Shown here: piece by piece, positions 8,862 through 18,484 of the stretch | Position numbering within the stretch: position 1 is the first letter of the stretch | Layout of the letters: every line of letters starts with the position of its first letter | NCBI GenBank assembly: GCA_005862285.1 | Contig: SZXW01000010.1 | Location: 620,001-684,000, forward strand | Direction: 5' to 3' | DNA from: Chlorobium sp. | GTDB lineage: Bacteria; Bacteroidota; Chlorobiia; Chlorobiales; Chlorobiaceae | DNA length: 64,000 nt | Notes under the pieces: generated by a model | Told to the model about the DNA's origin: nothing | Database searches by the model: none | The model's input: the letters and a program-made list of their open reading frames with translations, nothing else | Translations under genes and position numbers: made by a program

Positions 8862-9976
8862 GTATATCCGCATTATCGCAAATCAGCATGCCGCTTCTTA
8901 TGGGTAGTTCGATCAACGCCTGGTCCGACTGGATGACAGGCTTCAATCCGATGGGAATTCCCCTCGGACTCATTATCCTTGCCGCTATTCCGCTCGTGTT
9001 CATTGCGGTCTATGCGCTTACCTACGGAGTTTACGGAGAGCGCAAGATCTCCGCCTTCATGCAGGACCGTCTTGGTCCGATGGAAGTCGGTTACTGGGGA
9101 ATCCTGCAGACGCTTGCCGACATTCTCAAGCTTATCCAGAAGGAGGATGTTGTTCCGACCTCGGCGGACAAGTTCCTTTTTGTGATTGGCCCCGGAATCC
9201 TGTTTGTCGGTTCTTTTCTCGCTTTTGCGGTGCTTCCTTTCAGCCCGGCATTTATCGGGGCGAACCTCAATGTCGGTTTGTTTTATGCGATCGGTATCGT
9301 ATCGATAGAGGTTGTCGGCATTCTTGCCGCAGGGTGGGGTTCCAACAATAAATGGTCGCTTTACGGGGCTGTCCGCAGTGTCGCGCAGATCGTGAGCTAT
9401 GAAATTCCTGCTGCGATCGCCCTCCTTTGCGGTGCGATGATGGCCGGTACACTCGACATGCAGAAGATTACGATGCTGCAGTCCGGTGATTTCGGTTTCG
9501 CACATTTTTATCTGTTTCAGAGCCCTATCGCATGGCTTCCTTTCCTTATCTATTTCATCGCATCGCTCGCAGAAGTGAACCGTGCGCCTTTCGATATCCC
9601 TGAAGCGGAATCGGAGCTTGTAGCCGGTTACTTTACGGAATATTCAGGCATGAAGTTCGCCGTGATCTTCCTTGCCGAGTACGGCAGCATGTTCATGGTT
9701 TCCGCGATCATATCGATCGTATTTCTCGGCGGATGGAATTCTCCGCTGCCGAATATCGGAGGTCTGGCCCTTAATACATGGACCAGCGGGCCGTCATGGG
9801 GTGCATTCTGGATCATCATGAAAGGGTTCTTCTTTATTTTTGTGCAGATGTGGCTTCGCTGGACGCTTCCCCGTCTCAGGGTTGACCAGCTCATGTACCT
9901 CTGCTGGAAAGTTCTTACCCCTTTCGCCTTTGTCAGTTTCGTACTGACGGCAATCTGGGTCATTTATGTGCCATAA
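8858..9976 (+). CDS. nuoH: NADH-quinone oxidoreductase subunit H
   Basis: Membrane subunit at the junction with the peripheral arm (ND1 homologue), 372 residues with about eight transmembrane helices. Family blocks are '[16 protein letters not shown]', '[14 protein letters not shown]', the conserved '[26 protein letters not shown]' loop that lines the quinone channel, and a C-terminal '[13 protein letters not shown]'. It is translationally coupled to nuoD. The first 30 residues are longer than in many homologues. Confidence 0.96.
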   Translation: MSISALSQISMPLLMGSSINAWSDWMTGFNPMGIPLGLIILAAIPLVFIAVYALTYGVYGERKISAFMQDRLGPMEVGYWGILQTLADILKLIQKEDVVPTSADKFLFVIGPGILFVGSFLAFAVLPFSPAFIGANLNVGLFYAIGIVSIEVVGILAAGWGSNNKWSLYGAVRSVAQIVSYEIPAAIALLCGAMMAGTLDMQKITMLQSGDFGFAHFYLFQSPIAWLPFLIYFIASLAEVNRAPFDIPEAESELVAGYFTEYSGMKFAVIFLAEYGSMFMVSAIISIVFLGGWNSPLPNIGGLALNTWTSGPSWGAFWIIMKGFFFIFVQMWLRWTLPRLRVDQLMYLCWKVLTPFAFVSFVLTAIWVIYVP

Positions 9977-10021
9977 GAGAAGTTCAACAAGTCAAAGCCG
10001 GAACAGCAAAGACGAAAGAGT

Positions 10022-10690
10022 ATGAGCGAGTATTTCAGTAATATAAAAAACAGTGCCGTTACCATTGCCACAGGCATGGGCATCACCCTGAAGCACTTCA
10101 TCAATGCGATCCATCGCAAGGGTGACGCAGGCGTCGCTGAAAAGGACTATTTCAATCAGGTTGACGGTCTCTGTACACTCCAGTATCCGAAGGAAGTGAT
10201 ACCGACACCGAAAATCGGCCGCTATCGTCTTCATAACGATATCAACGACTGTATCGGTTGCGGCCAGTGCGTAAGGGCTTGTCCTATTTCTTGCATCATG
10301 ATGGAAACCATCAAGGTTCTGCCTGAAGATTTCGCCGTGTGCGGAAAGACATCCGACGGTCAGCAGAAAAAGTTCTGGATTCCAGTTTTTGATATCGATG
10401 TCGCAAAATGTATGACCTGCGGCATCTGTACAACAGTATGTCCGACCGAGTGCCTTGTGCACACCGAGGTCAGCGATTTTTCGGAATTCGACCGCAGCAA
10501 CTTCATATACCACTTCGGCAACCTTACAAGAGACGAAGCGGAAGCGAAAAAGCGCAAGGCTGCCGAAGCAGCAGCAAAAGCGGCAGCTGAAAAGAAAGCA
10601 GCGGGAGAGCGACCGGCACCCGCAGCAAAACCGGCACCGGCGGCAAAGCCGGCTCCAGCAGCGAATCCGGGTGAGAAGGGCGGAGAATAA
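10022..10690 (+). CDS. nuoI: NADH-quinone oxidoreductase subunit I with Ala/Lys/Pro-rich tail
   Basis: Ferredoxin-like subunit (TYKY homologue), 222 residues, carrying clusters N6a and N6b that bring electrons towards N2. Two 4Fe-4S motifs are visible: CIGCGQCVRACP around residue 77 and CMTCGICTTVCP around residue 129. After about residue 175 comes a low-complexity tail of alternating KAAA and AKPAP units, which is absent from typical NuoI. In organisms lacking NuoEFG this subunit is the presumed docking point for ferredoxin. The tail could contribute to partner binding, but that is inference. Confidence 0.94.
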   Translation: MSEYFSNIKNSAVTIATGMGITLKHFINAIHRKGDAGVAEKDYFNQVDGLCTLQYPKEVIPTPKIGRYRLHNDINDCIGCGQCVRACPISCIMMETIKVLPEDFAVCGKTSDGQQKKFWIPVFDIDVAKCMTCGICTTVCPTECLVHTEVSDFSEFDRSNFIYHFGNLTRDEAEAKKRKAAEAAAKAAAEKKAAGERPAPAAKPAPAAKPAPAANPGEKGGE

Positions 10691-10718
10691 GCGAACATAA
10701 TCAATATGCTCTATTGCT

Positions 10719-11240
10719 ATGAGTAACCAAGCGTATACAATAATTTTCTATCTCTTTGCGGCGATCACGGTCTTTTCCGCGGCCTTCGTGGTTTTTTCCC
10801 GGAACGTCATTTACTCCGCATTTTCACTGCTCTTCACCTTTTTCGGTGCGGCGGCCATCTATGTTTTCCTGAGTGCCGATTTCATCGCCGTCACCCAGGT
10901 CGTGGTTTATGTCGGAGGTATCCTCGTCCTGCTGCTTTTCGGTGTCATGTTCACCAACAGCATCATGCAGACCGATCTGAAGACCGATGTGCTTAATATG
11001 GTGCCGGGTACCATCTTGCTTGTTGCTACGCTCACCGGTATTCTGTACACCTTTTATTCGACTCATTCATGGATGCCATCCACGAAACAGTTGCAGGGCA
11101 GCATCGTCGAACGTATCGGGTTCGAGACCATGTCCGGGTTTGTGCTTCCATTTGAAATGGCTTCGATCGTACTGCTGGTAGCCCTTCTCGGTGCTGCTTT
11201 TCTCGCGCGTTTCGAGAAGCAGGGAAATAAAGAACAATAA
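10719..11240 (+). CDS. nuoJ: NADH-quinone oxidoreductase subunit J
   Basis: Membrane subunit (ND6 homologue), 173 residues with five hydrophobic segments. The conserved third helix region is visible as 'VVYVGGILVLLLFGVMFT'. It sits 28 bp after nuoI and 11 bp before nuoK. Confidence 0.93.
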   Translation: MSNQAYTIIFYLFAAITVFSAAFVVFSRNVIYSAFSLLFTFFGAAAIYVFLSADFIAVTQVVVYVGGILVLLLFGVMFTNSIMQTDLKTDVLNMVPGTILLVATLTGILYTFYSTHSWMPSTKQLQGSIVERIGFETMSGFVLPFEMASIVLLVALLGAAFLARFEKQGNKEQ

Positions 11241-11251
11241 GAAGAGAGAAC

Positions 11252-11569
11252 ATGGAACAGTTGACACACATAGGCCTCAACCATTATCTGACGATATCGG
11301 CCTTTCTTCTCGGGTTCGGCCTTTTCGCGGTCATGACCCGAAAAAATGCCATCGTCATCCTCATGGGCGTCGAGCTTATTCTCAATGCCGCGAACATCAA
11401 TTTCCTTGCTTTTTCAAAATACAACGGAGACATGGCCGGGGTGATGTTCAGTCTGTTCGTGATTGTTCTCGCTGCGGCCGAAGCCGCCATAGCGCTTGCA
11501 ATCGTGATCAATATTTTCAAGTTGTTCAGGAGCGTCGATGTCTCGAGCATCGATACCCTGAAGGAGTGA
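11252..11569 (+). CDS. nuoK: NADH-quinone oxidoreductase subunit K
   Basis: Membrane subunit (ND4L homologue), 105 residues with three helices. The conserved glutamates of the proton path are present in 'MGVELILNAANINFLAF' and 'LAAAEAAIALAIVI'. The size and position between nuoJ and nuoL are standard. Confidence 0.95.
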   Translation: MEQLTHIGLNHYLTISAFLLGFGLFAVMTRKNAIVILMGVELILNAANINFLAFSKYNGDMAGVMFSLFVIVLAAAEAAIALAIVINIFKLFRSVDVSSIDTLKE

Positions 11570-11623
11570 AGGGCGTAATCCGCACTATCAGTTTTAATTT
11601 TTTCTTGTAAACACAAATAGAAC

Positions 11624-13915
11624 ATGCACAGTTTAATTCAGTTATCAATAGTCGTACTGCTGCTGCCGCTGCTCTCTTTCGTCATTCTTATTTTCTTCAA
11701 CCGCCGGCTTCCGAGAAGAGGCGATTTCGTAGGGGTGGGAATACTTGGCACTGCATTTGCAATATCCCTCTACATGTTCTGGACGGTTATTGTACAGACT
11801 TATGATCCTGCTTTCAAACTTGCCTGGGATTTCACCTGGATCGATCTTGGAAATGTACCCAATGTCGGACCGCTGAAAATCAAGATGGGCATCGTGATTG
11901 ACAACCTGACGGTCATCATGCTCGCCATGGTAACGCTCATCAGTCTGCTTGTGCACCTTTACTCGACAGGGTATATGGCAGGCGACAAGCATTATGGACG
12001 CTTTTTTGCCTATCTCGGTATTTTCACCTTCTCGATGCTCGGCATCGTGCTTTCGGACAACCTCTTTTCGATCTACATGTTCTGGGAGCTTGTCGGTCTT
12101 TCTTCCTATCTGCTGATCGGGTTCTTTTTCGAAAAGCAGAGCGCGGCCGATGCACAGAAAAAAGCGTTCCTCACTAACCGTGTCGGCGATATCGGCATGT
12201 GGCTCGGTATCCTGATCCTTTATTCGCAGTTCCATACCTTCGGCTACCAGGAAATTTTCAATAATCTCGCTGCAGGCAAGTTCACCATGTCAAATGCATG
12301 GCTGACAGCTGCCGGTGTGCTGCTCTTCATGGGATGCGTCGGTAAATCAGCACAGATTCCCCTGCATATCTGGCTTCCTGACGCCATGGAAGGTCCGACT
12401 CCCGTTTCGGCACTTATCCATGCAGCTACCATGGTTGCCGCAGGTGTCTATTTCGTAGCAAGAATCTTTGCGCTCCTCACACCGGATGCTCTGCACGTGA
12501 TCGCTTTCTGCGGCGCTCTCACCGCCTTCATGGCTGCCACTATCGCGATCACCCAGAACGATATCAAGAGGGTGCTGGCTTATTCCACCGTTTCCCAGCT
12601 CGGTTACATGGTGCTCGGCCTCGGTGTCGGCGCCTACTCCGCCGCGCTTTTCCACCTTCTTACGCACGCTTTTTTCAAGGCATGCCTCTTCCTCGGTTCC
12701 GGTGCGATCATCCATGCGATGCACCATGAACAGGACATGCGCTGGATGGGCGGCCTGAGAAAACACATGCCCTGGACATTCGCTACATTCACGTTTGCAA
12801 CGCTCGCACTTGCAGGACTTCCGCTAACAAGCGGTTTCATGAGCAAAGATGCCATCCTCGCCAGCGCGATCGGTTTTGCAAAGGTTGAAGGAGGCGGTAT
12901 ATACTATATCATTCCGGTACTCGGTTTCTTCTCGGCCATGCTTACCGCTTTTTACATGGGCCGCCAGATATGGCTTGTCTTCTTCGGTGAAAGCCGTACC
13001 CATCTGAAACCGGCTGAAGAACATCACGGGCATGATGCCCATGCCGCTCAAGGTGGTCACCACGGCCATGACGACCACGATGCGCACGACGAGCATCACG
13101 GTGTTCATGAGGTTGCCTGGAACATGAGGGCCCCGCTCGTCATTCTTGCTTCACTCTCGGTCTTCTTCGTCTTCTCGCCCGATCCGCTCGATGGCGCCAA
13201 GGGCTGGTTCATGCACATGGTGCAGACCCCGCAGACTGTCGTGGGCCGTTACGTATCCGAACATCCGAAGGCGATGGTTACAGCGGAAACTGCATTGATG
13301 GCCGAAGCTGTTCAGCCTGAAGCATCCCATGCCATTACCGATGCTTCGCATGCCAATGCGGAACCGGCACATGCCGCTGCCGGGAATCATGGAGAAGGAC
13401 CGGTATTCACCGATGAACGGCAGGCGGAACTTGCACACGGTTCACATGCGGCCCACTACCCCGCAATCATCATATCGAGCATTATGGTGGTGATCGGTAT
13501 CAGTATGGCACTTGTCGTCTTTGCATTCAGGATCATCGATCCGGACAGGACAGCTGCAGCCATTCGTCCGCTTTACCTCTTCTCATACAACAAGTGGTAC
13601 TGGGATGAAATGTACGAGGCTACCGTCATCAGGTTCTCCATACTGCTGTCCAAAGCTCTTTCCTGGTTCGACGCGAAGATTGTCGATGGCATCGTGAACG
13701 GAGTAGCCATCACAACAAGGAATTTCGCATTTGCCAACGGAAGCTTCGATAAATATGTTGTTGACGGACTGGTTAACTTCACGGCATTTGTTGTGAACAC
13801 GACCGGCGGCATCCTGAGAAAATTCCAGACAGGAAAAGTACAAACCTATGTCGTTCTGGCTCTTCTTGCCGTGGTCGGATATTTTATCTATTACTTTACA
13901 AAACTGATCTACTAA
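11624..13915 (+). CDS. nuoL: NADH-quinone oxidoreductase subunit L with His-rich insert
   Basis: The distal antiporter-like proton pump subunit (ND5 homologue), 763 residues. That is longer than the roughly 610-650 residues common in the family. Core motifs are present: 'FFAYLGIFTFSMLGIVLSDN', 'FWELVGLSSYLLIGFFF', 'GKSAQIPLHIWLPDAMEGPTPVSALIHAATMV' split across helices, and the C-terminal lateral-helix region. The extra length lies between late helices. Residues about 466-496 are an Asp/His-rich stretch (HHGHDAHAAQGGHHGHDDHD), and residues about 566-615 hold further His and Ala. These inserts could bind metal ions; this is inference from composition only. Confidence 0.95.
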   Translation: MHSLIQLSIVVLLLPLLSFVILIFFNRRLPRRGDFVGVGILGTAFAISLYMFWTVIVQTYDPAFKLAWDFTWIDLGNVPNVGPLKIKMGIVIDNLTVIMLAMVTLISLLVHLYSTGYMAGDKHYGRFFAYLGIFTFSMLGIVLSDNLFSIYMFWELVGLSSYLLIGFFFEKQSAADAQKKAFLTNRVGDIGMWLGILILYSQFHTFGYQEIFNNLAAGKFTMSNAWLTAAGVLLFMGCVGKSAQIPLHIWLPDAMEGPTPVSALIHAATMVAAGVYFVARIFALLTPDALHVIAFCGALTAFMAATIAITQNDIKRVLAYSTVSQLGYMVLGLGVGAYSAALFHLLTHAFFKACLFLGSGAIIHAMHHEQDMRWMGGLRKHMPWTFATFTFATLALAGLPLTSGFMSKDAILASAIGFAKVEGGGIYYIIPVLGFFSAMLTAFYMGRQIWLVFFGESRTHLKPAEEHHGHDAHAAQGGHHGHDDHDAHDEHHGVHEVAWNMRAPLVILASLSVFFVFSPDPLDGAKGWFMHMVQTPQTVVGRYVSEHPKAMVTAETALMAEAVQPEASHAITDASHANAEPAHAAAGNHGEGPVFTDERQAELAHGSHAAHYPAIIISSIMVVIGISMALVVFAFRIIDPDRTAAAIRPLYLFSYNKWYWDEMYEATVIRFSILLSKALSWFDAKIVDGIVNGVAITTRNFAFANGSFDKYVVDGLVNFTAFVVNTTGGILRKFQTGKVQTYVVLALLAVVGYFIYYFTKLIY

Positions 13916-13955
13916 GAGGGATTTTATTTAATTTGAAAACCTACAGATACGGAAC

Positions 13956-15593
13956 ATGCTCAGTATAATTGTCTTTCTGCCTATTCTTGCCGGTCTGGTG
14001 ATTCTTGCCGTGCCATCATCACAAAAGCAGGTAATCAGAATTGTTTCATTGCTTGCGGCGCTTGCCCAGATAGTGATTGCGCTTCTGATCTGGCGAGGTT
14101 ACGATCCCTCAATGGCCGGAATTATCGCGGCTCCCGGAGGATCTCCTGCTGGTTCATTCCAGTTCATCGAGCGCCTTCCATGGATAAATATCGATCTCGG
14201 CAATTTCGGCAAGCTCAATATCGAGTATTTCCTCGGTGTTGACGGTATTTCCATCTCAATGGTTATCCTCACTGCGCTGATCTCTGCCATAGGTGTACTG
14301 TCGAGCTGGACGATCCAGAAACAGGTCAAAGGGTACTTCATCCTGTATAATCTGCTTGCAACAGCGATGATGGGCTGTTTCGTGGCGCTTGATTTCTTTC
14401 TCTTCTATGTATTCTGGGAAATCATGCTGCTTCCGATGTACTTCCTCATCGGTATGTGGGGCGGACCGAACCGTGAATATGCAGCTATAAAATTCTTTCT
14501 TTACACGCTGTTCGGCTCCGTGTTCATGCTGCTTGTCATGATCGGCCTATATTTCAGCGTTATCGATCCGGTTACCCATAATCATACATTCAGCCTTGTC
14601 GCCATGGCAAGTCAGGAAAACTATATCAAAGGAGCTATTCTCGGCCCTGACAACACTTTATGGCGGTATGTAGCCTTTATCGTTCTGTTTATCGGTTTTG
14701 CCATCAAGGTTCCGATGTTCCCGTTCCATACCTGGCTGCCAGACGCACACGTCGAGGCTCCGACCCCGATTTCCGTCATTCTTGCAGGTGTTCTTCTTAA
14801 GCTCGGTACTTACGGAATGATGAGGATCAACTTCCCGCTTTTCCCGGAAGTTTTCCATGCATCGCTCTATGTTATCGGCATCTTCGGCGCCATCAATATC
14901 ATCTACGGCGCATTCTGCGCGCTCGCCCAGCAGGACCTCAAGAAGATGGTCGCATACTCTTCCATCAGCCATATGGGCTATGTGCTGCTCGGTCTTGCAG
15001 CCGGCAACAGCGAAGGCATGCTCGGCGCTCTTTACCAGATGTTCAACCATGGCACCATCACAGCCATGCTCTTCCTTCTTGTCGGCGTGATCTATGACCG
15101 CGCCCATACCCGCCAGCTCGATAAATTCGGCGGTCTGGCTTCCTATATGCCGGTATATGCCGGAATCGTAACCGTAGCATGGTTTGCTTCGCTCGGTCTT
15201 CCGGGTCTCAGCGGCTTCATTTCCGAAGCGTTCGTTTTCGTCGGTGCTTTCAGCTCCGTTACGACCCGCAATATCGCCATCGTTTCCGTGCTCGGCATCG
15301 TTTTCGGTGCTGCCTACCTGCTCTGGTCGCTGCAGAGGATGTTCCTCGGTACAAGGAAGCCGGATGCGGCATATGACCTCGAAGTCGGTTCAGACGGACA
15401 TGAGCATATCCATTTCCATGACTGGAAAGGAAAACTTGATCTCGATGCACGCGAACTTGTCATGCTTGTTCCGCTTGCCGTCATCATCATCGCACTCGGA
15501 ATCTATCCTATGCCTGTGATCGGTCTGCTCACGACAAGCATCAACAAGCTTGTCACTGTTCTGACTCCGGTCGTGATGACATCGATGAATTAA
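13956..15593 (+). CDS. nuoM: NADH-quinone oxidoreductase subunit M
   Basis: Antiporter-like proton pump subunit (ND4 homologue), 545 residues with about 14 helices. Motifs include 'FYVFWEIMLLPMYFLIGMWGG', 'KVPMFPFHTWLPDAHVEAPTP' and 'AYSSISHMGYVLLGL'. Between the last helices lies a short His-rich loop (DGHEHIHFHDW, about residues 480-490), echoing the His-rich inserts of the neighbouring NuoL. The gene is 40 bp after nuoL. Confidence 0.96.
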   Translation: MLSIIVFLPILAGLVILAVPSSQKQVIRIVSLLAALAQIVIALLIWRGYDPSMAGIIAAPGGSPAGSFQFIERLPWINIDLGNFGKLNIEYFLGVDGISISMVILTALISAIGVLSSWTIQKQVKGYFILYNLLATAMMGCFVALDFFLFYVFWEIMLLPMYFLIGMWGGPNREYAAIKFFLYTLFGSVFMLLVMIGLYFSVIDPVTHNHTFSLVAMASQENYIKGAILGPDNTLWRYVAFIVLFIGFAIKVPMFPFHTWLPDAHVEAPTPISVILAGVLLKLGTYGMMRINFPLFPEVFHASLYVIGIFGAINIIYGAFCALAQQDLKKMVAYSSISHMGYVLLGLAAGNSEGMLGALYQMFNHGTITAMLFLLVGVIYDRAHTRQLDKFGGLASYMPVYAGIVTVAWFASLGLPGLSGFISEAFVFVGAFSSVTTRNIAIVSVLGIVFGAAYLLWSLQRMFLGTRKPDAAYDLEVGSDGHEHIHFHDWKGKLDLDARELVMLVPLAVIIIALGIYPMPVIGLLTTSINKLVTVLTPVVMTSMN

Positions 15594-15632
15594 CGTGAAT
15601 TAAGTGACGTAAAAGAATAAACGTAGAGAATT

Positions 15633-17168
15633 ATGTTCGAGCTGCCATCAGGTGCTGAAATTCAGGCGATCATTGCAACTCTCAATGCAAGCGTTGGGTT
15701 TTTTATACCTGAAATATTCCTGTCCGCGCTTTTTATGCTCCTGATCGTGATCGATCTCGCAGTTAAAGACCGGAAAAACGATTTACTTGCAATGACGACC
15801 CTTTTAGGTCTCGCTGGTAGCATGTACTTTATCTATCAGCAGCATGCGATGCCTGCGGGGGAGTTCTTTTTCGGGATGTATGTTCTCGACGAGTTCGCAT
15901 TGTTCTTCAAATACTTCTTCGTCGTCTCCGGCATGCTGGCCGTCATCGTCACTATGGCGGACGATCAGTTCGATCGCGAGGTAAAGAGTATCGGAGAGTA
16001 TTACGCGATTGTCGTTGCCATGGTCATCGGCATGATCATGATGGCTTCTTCAGCCGACCTCCTCATGATTTTTCTCTCGATGGAGCTTGTCGGACTTTCA
16101 GCCTATGTTCTCACCGGCTATTTCAAACGTAACGCCAGTTCGTCGGAAGCAGCCCTGAAATACCTCGTTTACGGTGCGGTTTCATCAGGCCTCATGATTT
16201 ACGGTTTCTCGCTGATTTATGGCCTGACCGCCCAGACCAATCTTCTGAAGATCAGTGCGGAACTTGCCGTTCACGGCTACGATCCTCTGGTGATGATTCT
16301 TGCAACCCTGCTCATTCTTGCCGGGTTCGGCTACAAGATCGGCGCAGTTCCTTTCCACTTCTGGAGTCCCGATGTGTACGAAGGAGCACCCACGCCGATT
16401 ACCGCCCTGCTGTCGGTTGCATCGAAGGCGGCCGGTTTCGCTCTTCTCGTCCGTTACTATTTTATATCGGTTCCCCACGGCCTCAAGCCTTATGAGGATT
16501 TCGCCGGGATAGACTGGCACTCGCTGCTTATACTTATTGCCGCAGCTTCCATGATTTACGGAAACGTTGTCGCGTTGTGGCAGAAAAACGTCAAAAGGCT
16601 GCTTGCCTACTCCTCTATCGCTCATGCCGGATATATCCTTCTCGGCATCATCGTAATGGACAAACTCGGTACCCAGGCGACCCTTGTTTATCTGCTTGCC
16701 TATTTCCTCATGAACTTCGGAGCTTTTTACGTCGTCATTCTCATCGCCAACAAGACCGGCAGCGAAAATCTGGACGATTATCGCGGTCTCGGCAAGACAA
16801 TGCCTCTTGCCGGAGCGGCCCTGACCGTATTCCTCATTTCTCTTGTCGGCCTTCCCCCCACTGCAGGTTTCATCGGCAAGCTGATGATCTTCGCCTCACT
16901 GCTGAACAAGGGATCGCTCTATATGGTCCTTGCGTTCATCGGCATCATGACGAGCGTCATCTCGCTCTACTATTACATGCTGATACCGCTCAACATGTTC
17001 CTGCGCGACTCGACCCAGACAGAACAGAGGAACATGAGCATCTCCATGACAGCTCGTATTGTCATGGTCGCGCTTATGGTTCTCACGATATATTTCGGTA
17101 TCTACTTCGCTCCTATGATGGAGTTTGCAAACTATTCATCGGCCATGTTCGGCATGAAATTCCAGTAA
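15633..17168 (+). CDS. nuoN: NADH-quinone oxidoreductase subunit N
   Basis: Antiporter-like proton pump subunit (ND2 homologue), 511 residues. Visible blocks are 'SMELVGLSAYVLTGYFKRN', 'KIGAVPFHFWSPDVYEGAPTP' and 'AYSSIAHAGYILLGI'. It is the last gene of the operon and is followed by a strong terminator. No nuoE, nuoF or nuoG lies on either side, which is the known 11-subunit form of Chlorobi and cyanobacteria. Confidence 0.95.
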   Translation: MFELPSGAEIQAIIATLNASVGFFIPEIFLSALFMLLIVIDLAVKDRKNDLLAMTTLLGLAGSMYFIYQQHAMPAGEFFFGMYVLDEFALFFKYFFVVSGMLAVIVTMADDQFDREVKSIGEYYAIVVAMVIGMIMMASSADLLMIFLSMELVGLSAYVLTGYFKRNASSSEAALKYLVYGAVSSGLMIYGFSLIYGLTAQTNLLKISAELAVHGYDPLVMILATLLILAGFGYKIGAVPFHFWSPDVYEGAPTPITALLSVASKAAGFALLVRYYFISVPHGLKPYEDFAGIDWHSLLILIAAASMIYGNVVALWQKNVKRLLAYSSIAHAGYILLGIIVMDKLGTQATLVYLLAYFLMNFGAFYVVILIANKTGSENLDDYRGLGKTMPLAGAALTVFLISLVGLPPTAGFIGKLMIFASLLNKGSLYMVLAFIGIMTSVISLYYYMLIPLNMFLRDSTQTEQRNMSISMTARIVMVALMVLTIYFGIYFAPMMEFANYSSAMFGMKFQ

Positions 17169-17194
17169 ATCGGAGCAGAAAAGGAAAATTATCC

Positions 17195-17232
17195 AATCCC
17201 GTTATTCCATGAGGTTTAACGGGATTTTTTTT
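17195..17232 (+). terminator. rho-independent terminator of the nuo operon
   Basis: A perfect 10-bp stem AATCCCGTTA / TAACGGGATT (17195-17204 and 17217-17226) with a 12-nt loop runs into eight T residues. It begins 27 bp after the nuoN stop. Confidence 0.9.
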
Positions 17233-17305
17233 GGTATTGTTGTATATTATATAAACGATTGTTATTTTAGCGTAAATATACGGTAACTCCTTCCGCTTGT
17301 CTTTT

Positions 17306-17341
17306 CTGAATTATTTCAGTTTTTTTCTTAGATTTATCTAA
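17306..17341 (+). promoter_or_regulatory. two palindromes in the hydrogenase promoter region
   Basis: The 150-bp leader before the hydrogenase genes holds two 14-bp palindromes 22 bp apart. They are CTGAA-N4-TTCAG at 17306-17319 and TTAGAT-TT-ATCTAA at 17328-17341. A possible -10 (TATAAA, 17353-17358) follows. Their position just upstream of a promoter-like sequence suggests operators for a dimeric regulator. No regulator gene is adjacent. Confidence 0.35.
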
Positions 17342-17384
17342 TATTTTTTCCCTATAAACTGATCCTTTCAAAACGGAGGTATTA

Positions 17385-18470
17385 ATGCAAAGTAACCAGA
17401 CCTTTGCCGATCTGTTCAGGGCCAGGGGAGTAAGCCGCAGGGATTTTCTCAAGTTCTGTTCCCTTACCTCGGTTTATCTCGGCCTTTCACCATCGATGGT
17501 TCCCAGCATTGTGCATGCCATGGAAAACAAGACGAGAACACCGGTATTGTGGCTCCACGGTCAGGAATGTACCTGTTGTTCGGAATCCTTCATCCGCTCT
17601 TCCCACCCGAGAATCGAAGATCTCCTTTTCAACATGATTTCCCTTGATTACGATGATGTGCTCAGCGCTGCTGCCGGTCACCAGCTCGAAGCCGTACGCA
17701 GGAAAATCATGAAAGAGTACAAGGGCAAGTACATTCTTGCCGTAGAAGGGAATGTATCGACAAAGGATGACGGGGTTTACTGTATGGTCGGCGGCGATTC
17801 TTTCCTGAACATCATAAAGGAGACTGCAGCCGATTGTGCCGCAATTATCGCATGGGGCGCATGTGCCTCTTTCGGCTGCGTTCAGAATGCCGAACCCAAC
17901 CCTTCCGGAGCGAAACCGATCGATGAAGTCATCAAGGACAAGCCGATCGTGAAAGTTCCGGGATGTCCGCCGATTTCAGAGGTCATGACCGGTGTCATTA
18001 CGCATTTCCATACCTTCGGTACCCTGCCTGATCTTGACCGTTTCGGCCGCCCGAAAGCTTTCTACAACACGAGAATCCATGACAAATGCTACAGGCGCGC
18101 ATTCTTCGATGCGGGCATGTTTGTCAGGAGCTTCGACGATGAAGCCACGAGAAAGGGATGGTGCCTGTACAAGATGGGTTGCAAAGGCCCAACCACCTAT
18201 AACTCCTGCTCAAAGATCCAGTGGAACGAAGGGACAAGCTTCCCGATCGGTTCCGGTCATCCGTGCATCGGCTGCTCCGAGCCGAATTTCTGGGACCGGG
18301 GACCGTTCTACAAGAGGCTGGCTGAGGTTCCGTTCCTTGGAAGCGACAGTAATGCCGACAGGATCGGTATGATCGCTTTGGGTGCCGCTGCTGCCGGTGC
18401 CGCTGCACATGCAGCTGTAACTGCAGTTAAAAAGACGCAAGAAGACAAGCATGAAAAAGATAAAGCATAA
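17385..18470 (+). CDS. hupS: [NiFe] uptake hydrogenase small subunit
   Basis: Electron-transfer subunit of a group 1 periplasm-facing hydrogenase, 361 residues. A Tat signal with twin arginines is clear at residues 17-24 (SRRDFLKF). The proximal cluster begins with '[10 protein letters not shown]', and further Fe-S ligands are visible in '[10 protein letters not shown]', 'VPGCPP', 'KMGCKGP' and '[12 protein letters not shown]'. A hydrophobic Ala/Gly-rich helix near the C-terminus (about 332-352) would anchor it in the membrane beside the cytochrome b subunit. GGAGG lies 5 bp before the ATG. The large subunit gene follows after 14 bp. Confidence 0.96.
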   Translation: MQSNQTFADLFRARGVSRRDFLKFCSLTSVYLGLSPSMVPSIVHAMENKTRTPVLWLHGQECTCCSESFIRSSHPRIEDLLFNMISLDYDDVLSAAAGHQLEAVRRKIMKEYKGKYILAVEGNVSTKDDGVYCMVGGDSFLNIIKETAADCAAIIAWGACASFGCVQNAEPNPSGAKPIDEVIKDKPIVKVPGCPPISEVMTGVITHFHTFGTLPDLDRFGRPKAFYNTRIHDKCYRRAFFDAGMFVRSFDDEATRKGWCLYKMGCKGPTTYNSCSKIQWNEGTSFPIGSGHPCIGCSEPNFWDRGPFYKRLAEVPFLGSDSNADRIGMIALGAAAAGAAAHAAVTAVKKTQEDKHEKDKA

Positions 18471-18484
18471 CCGGGAGTGAGCTC

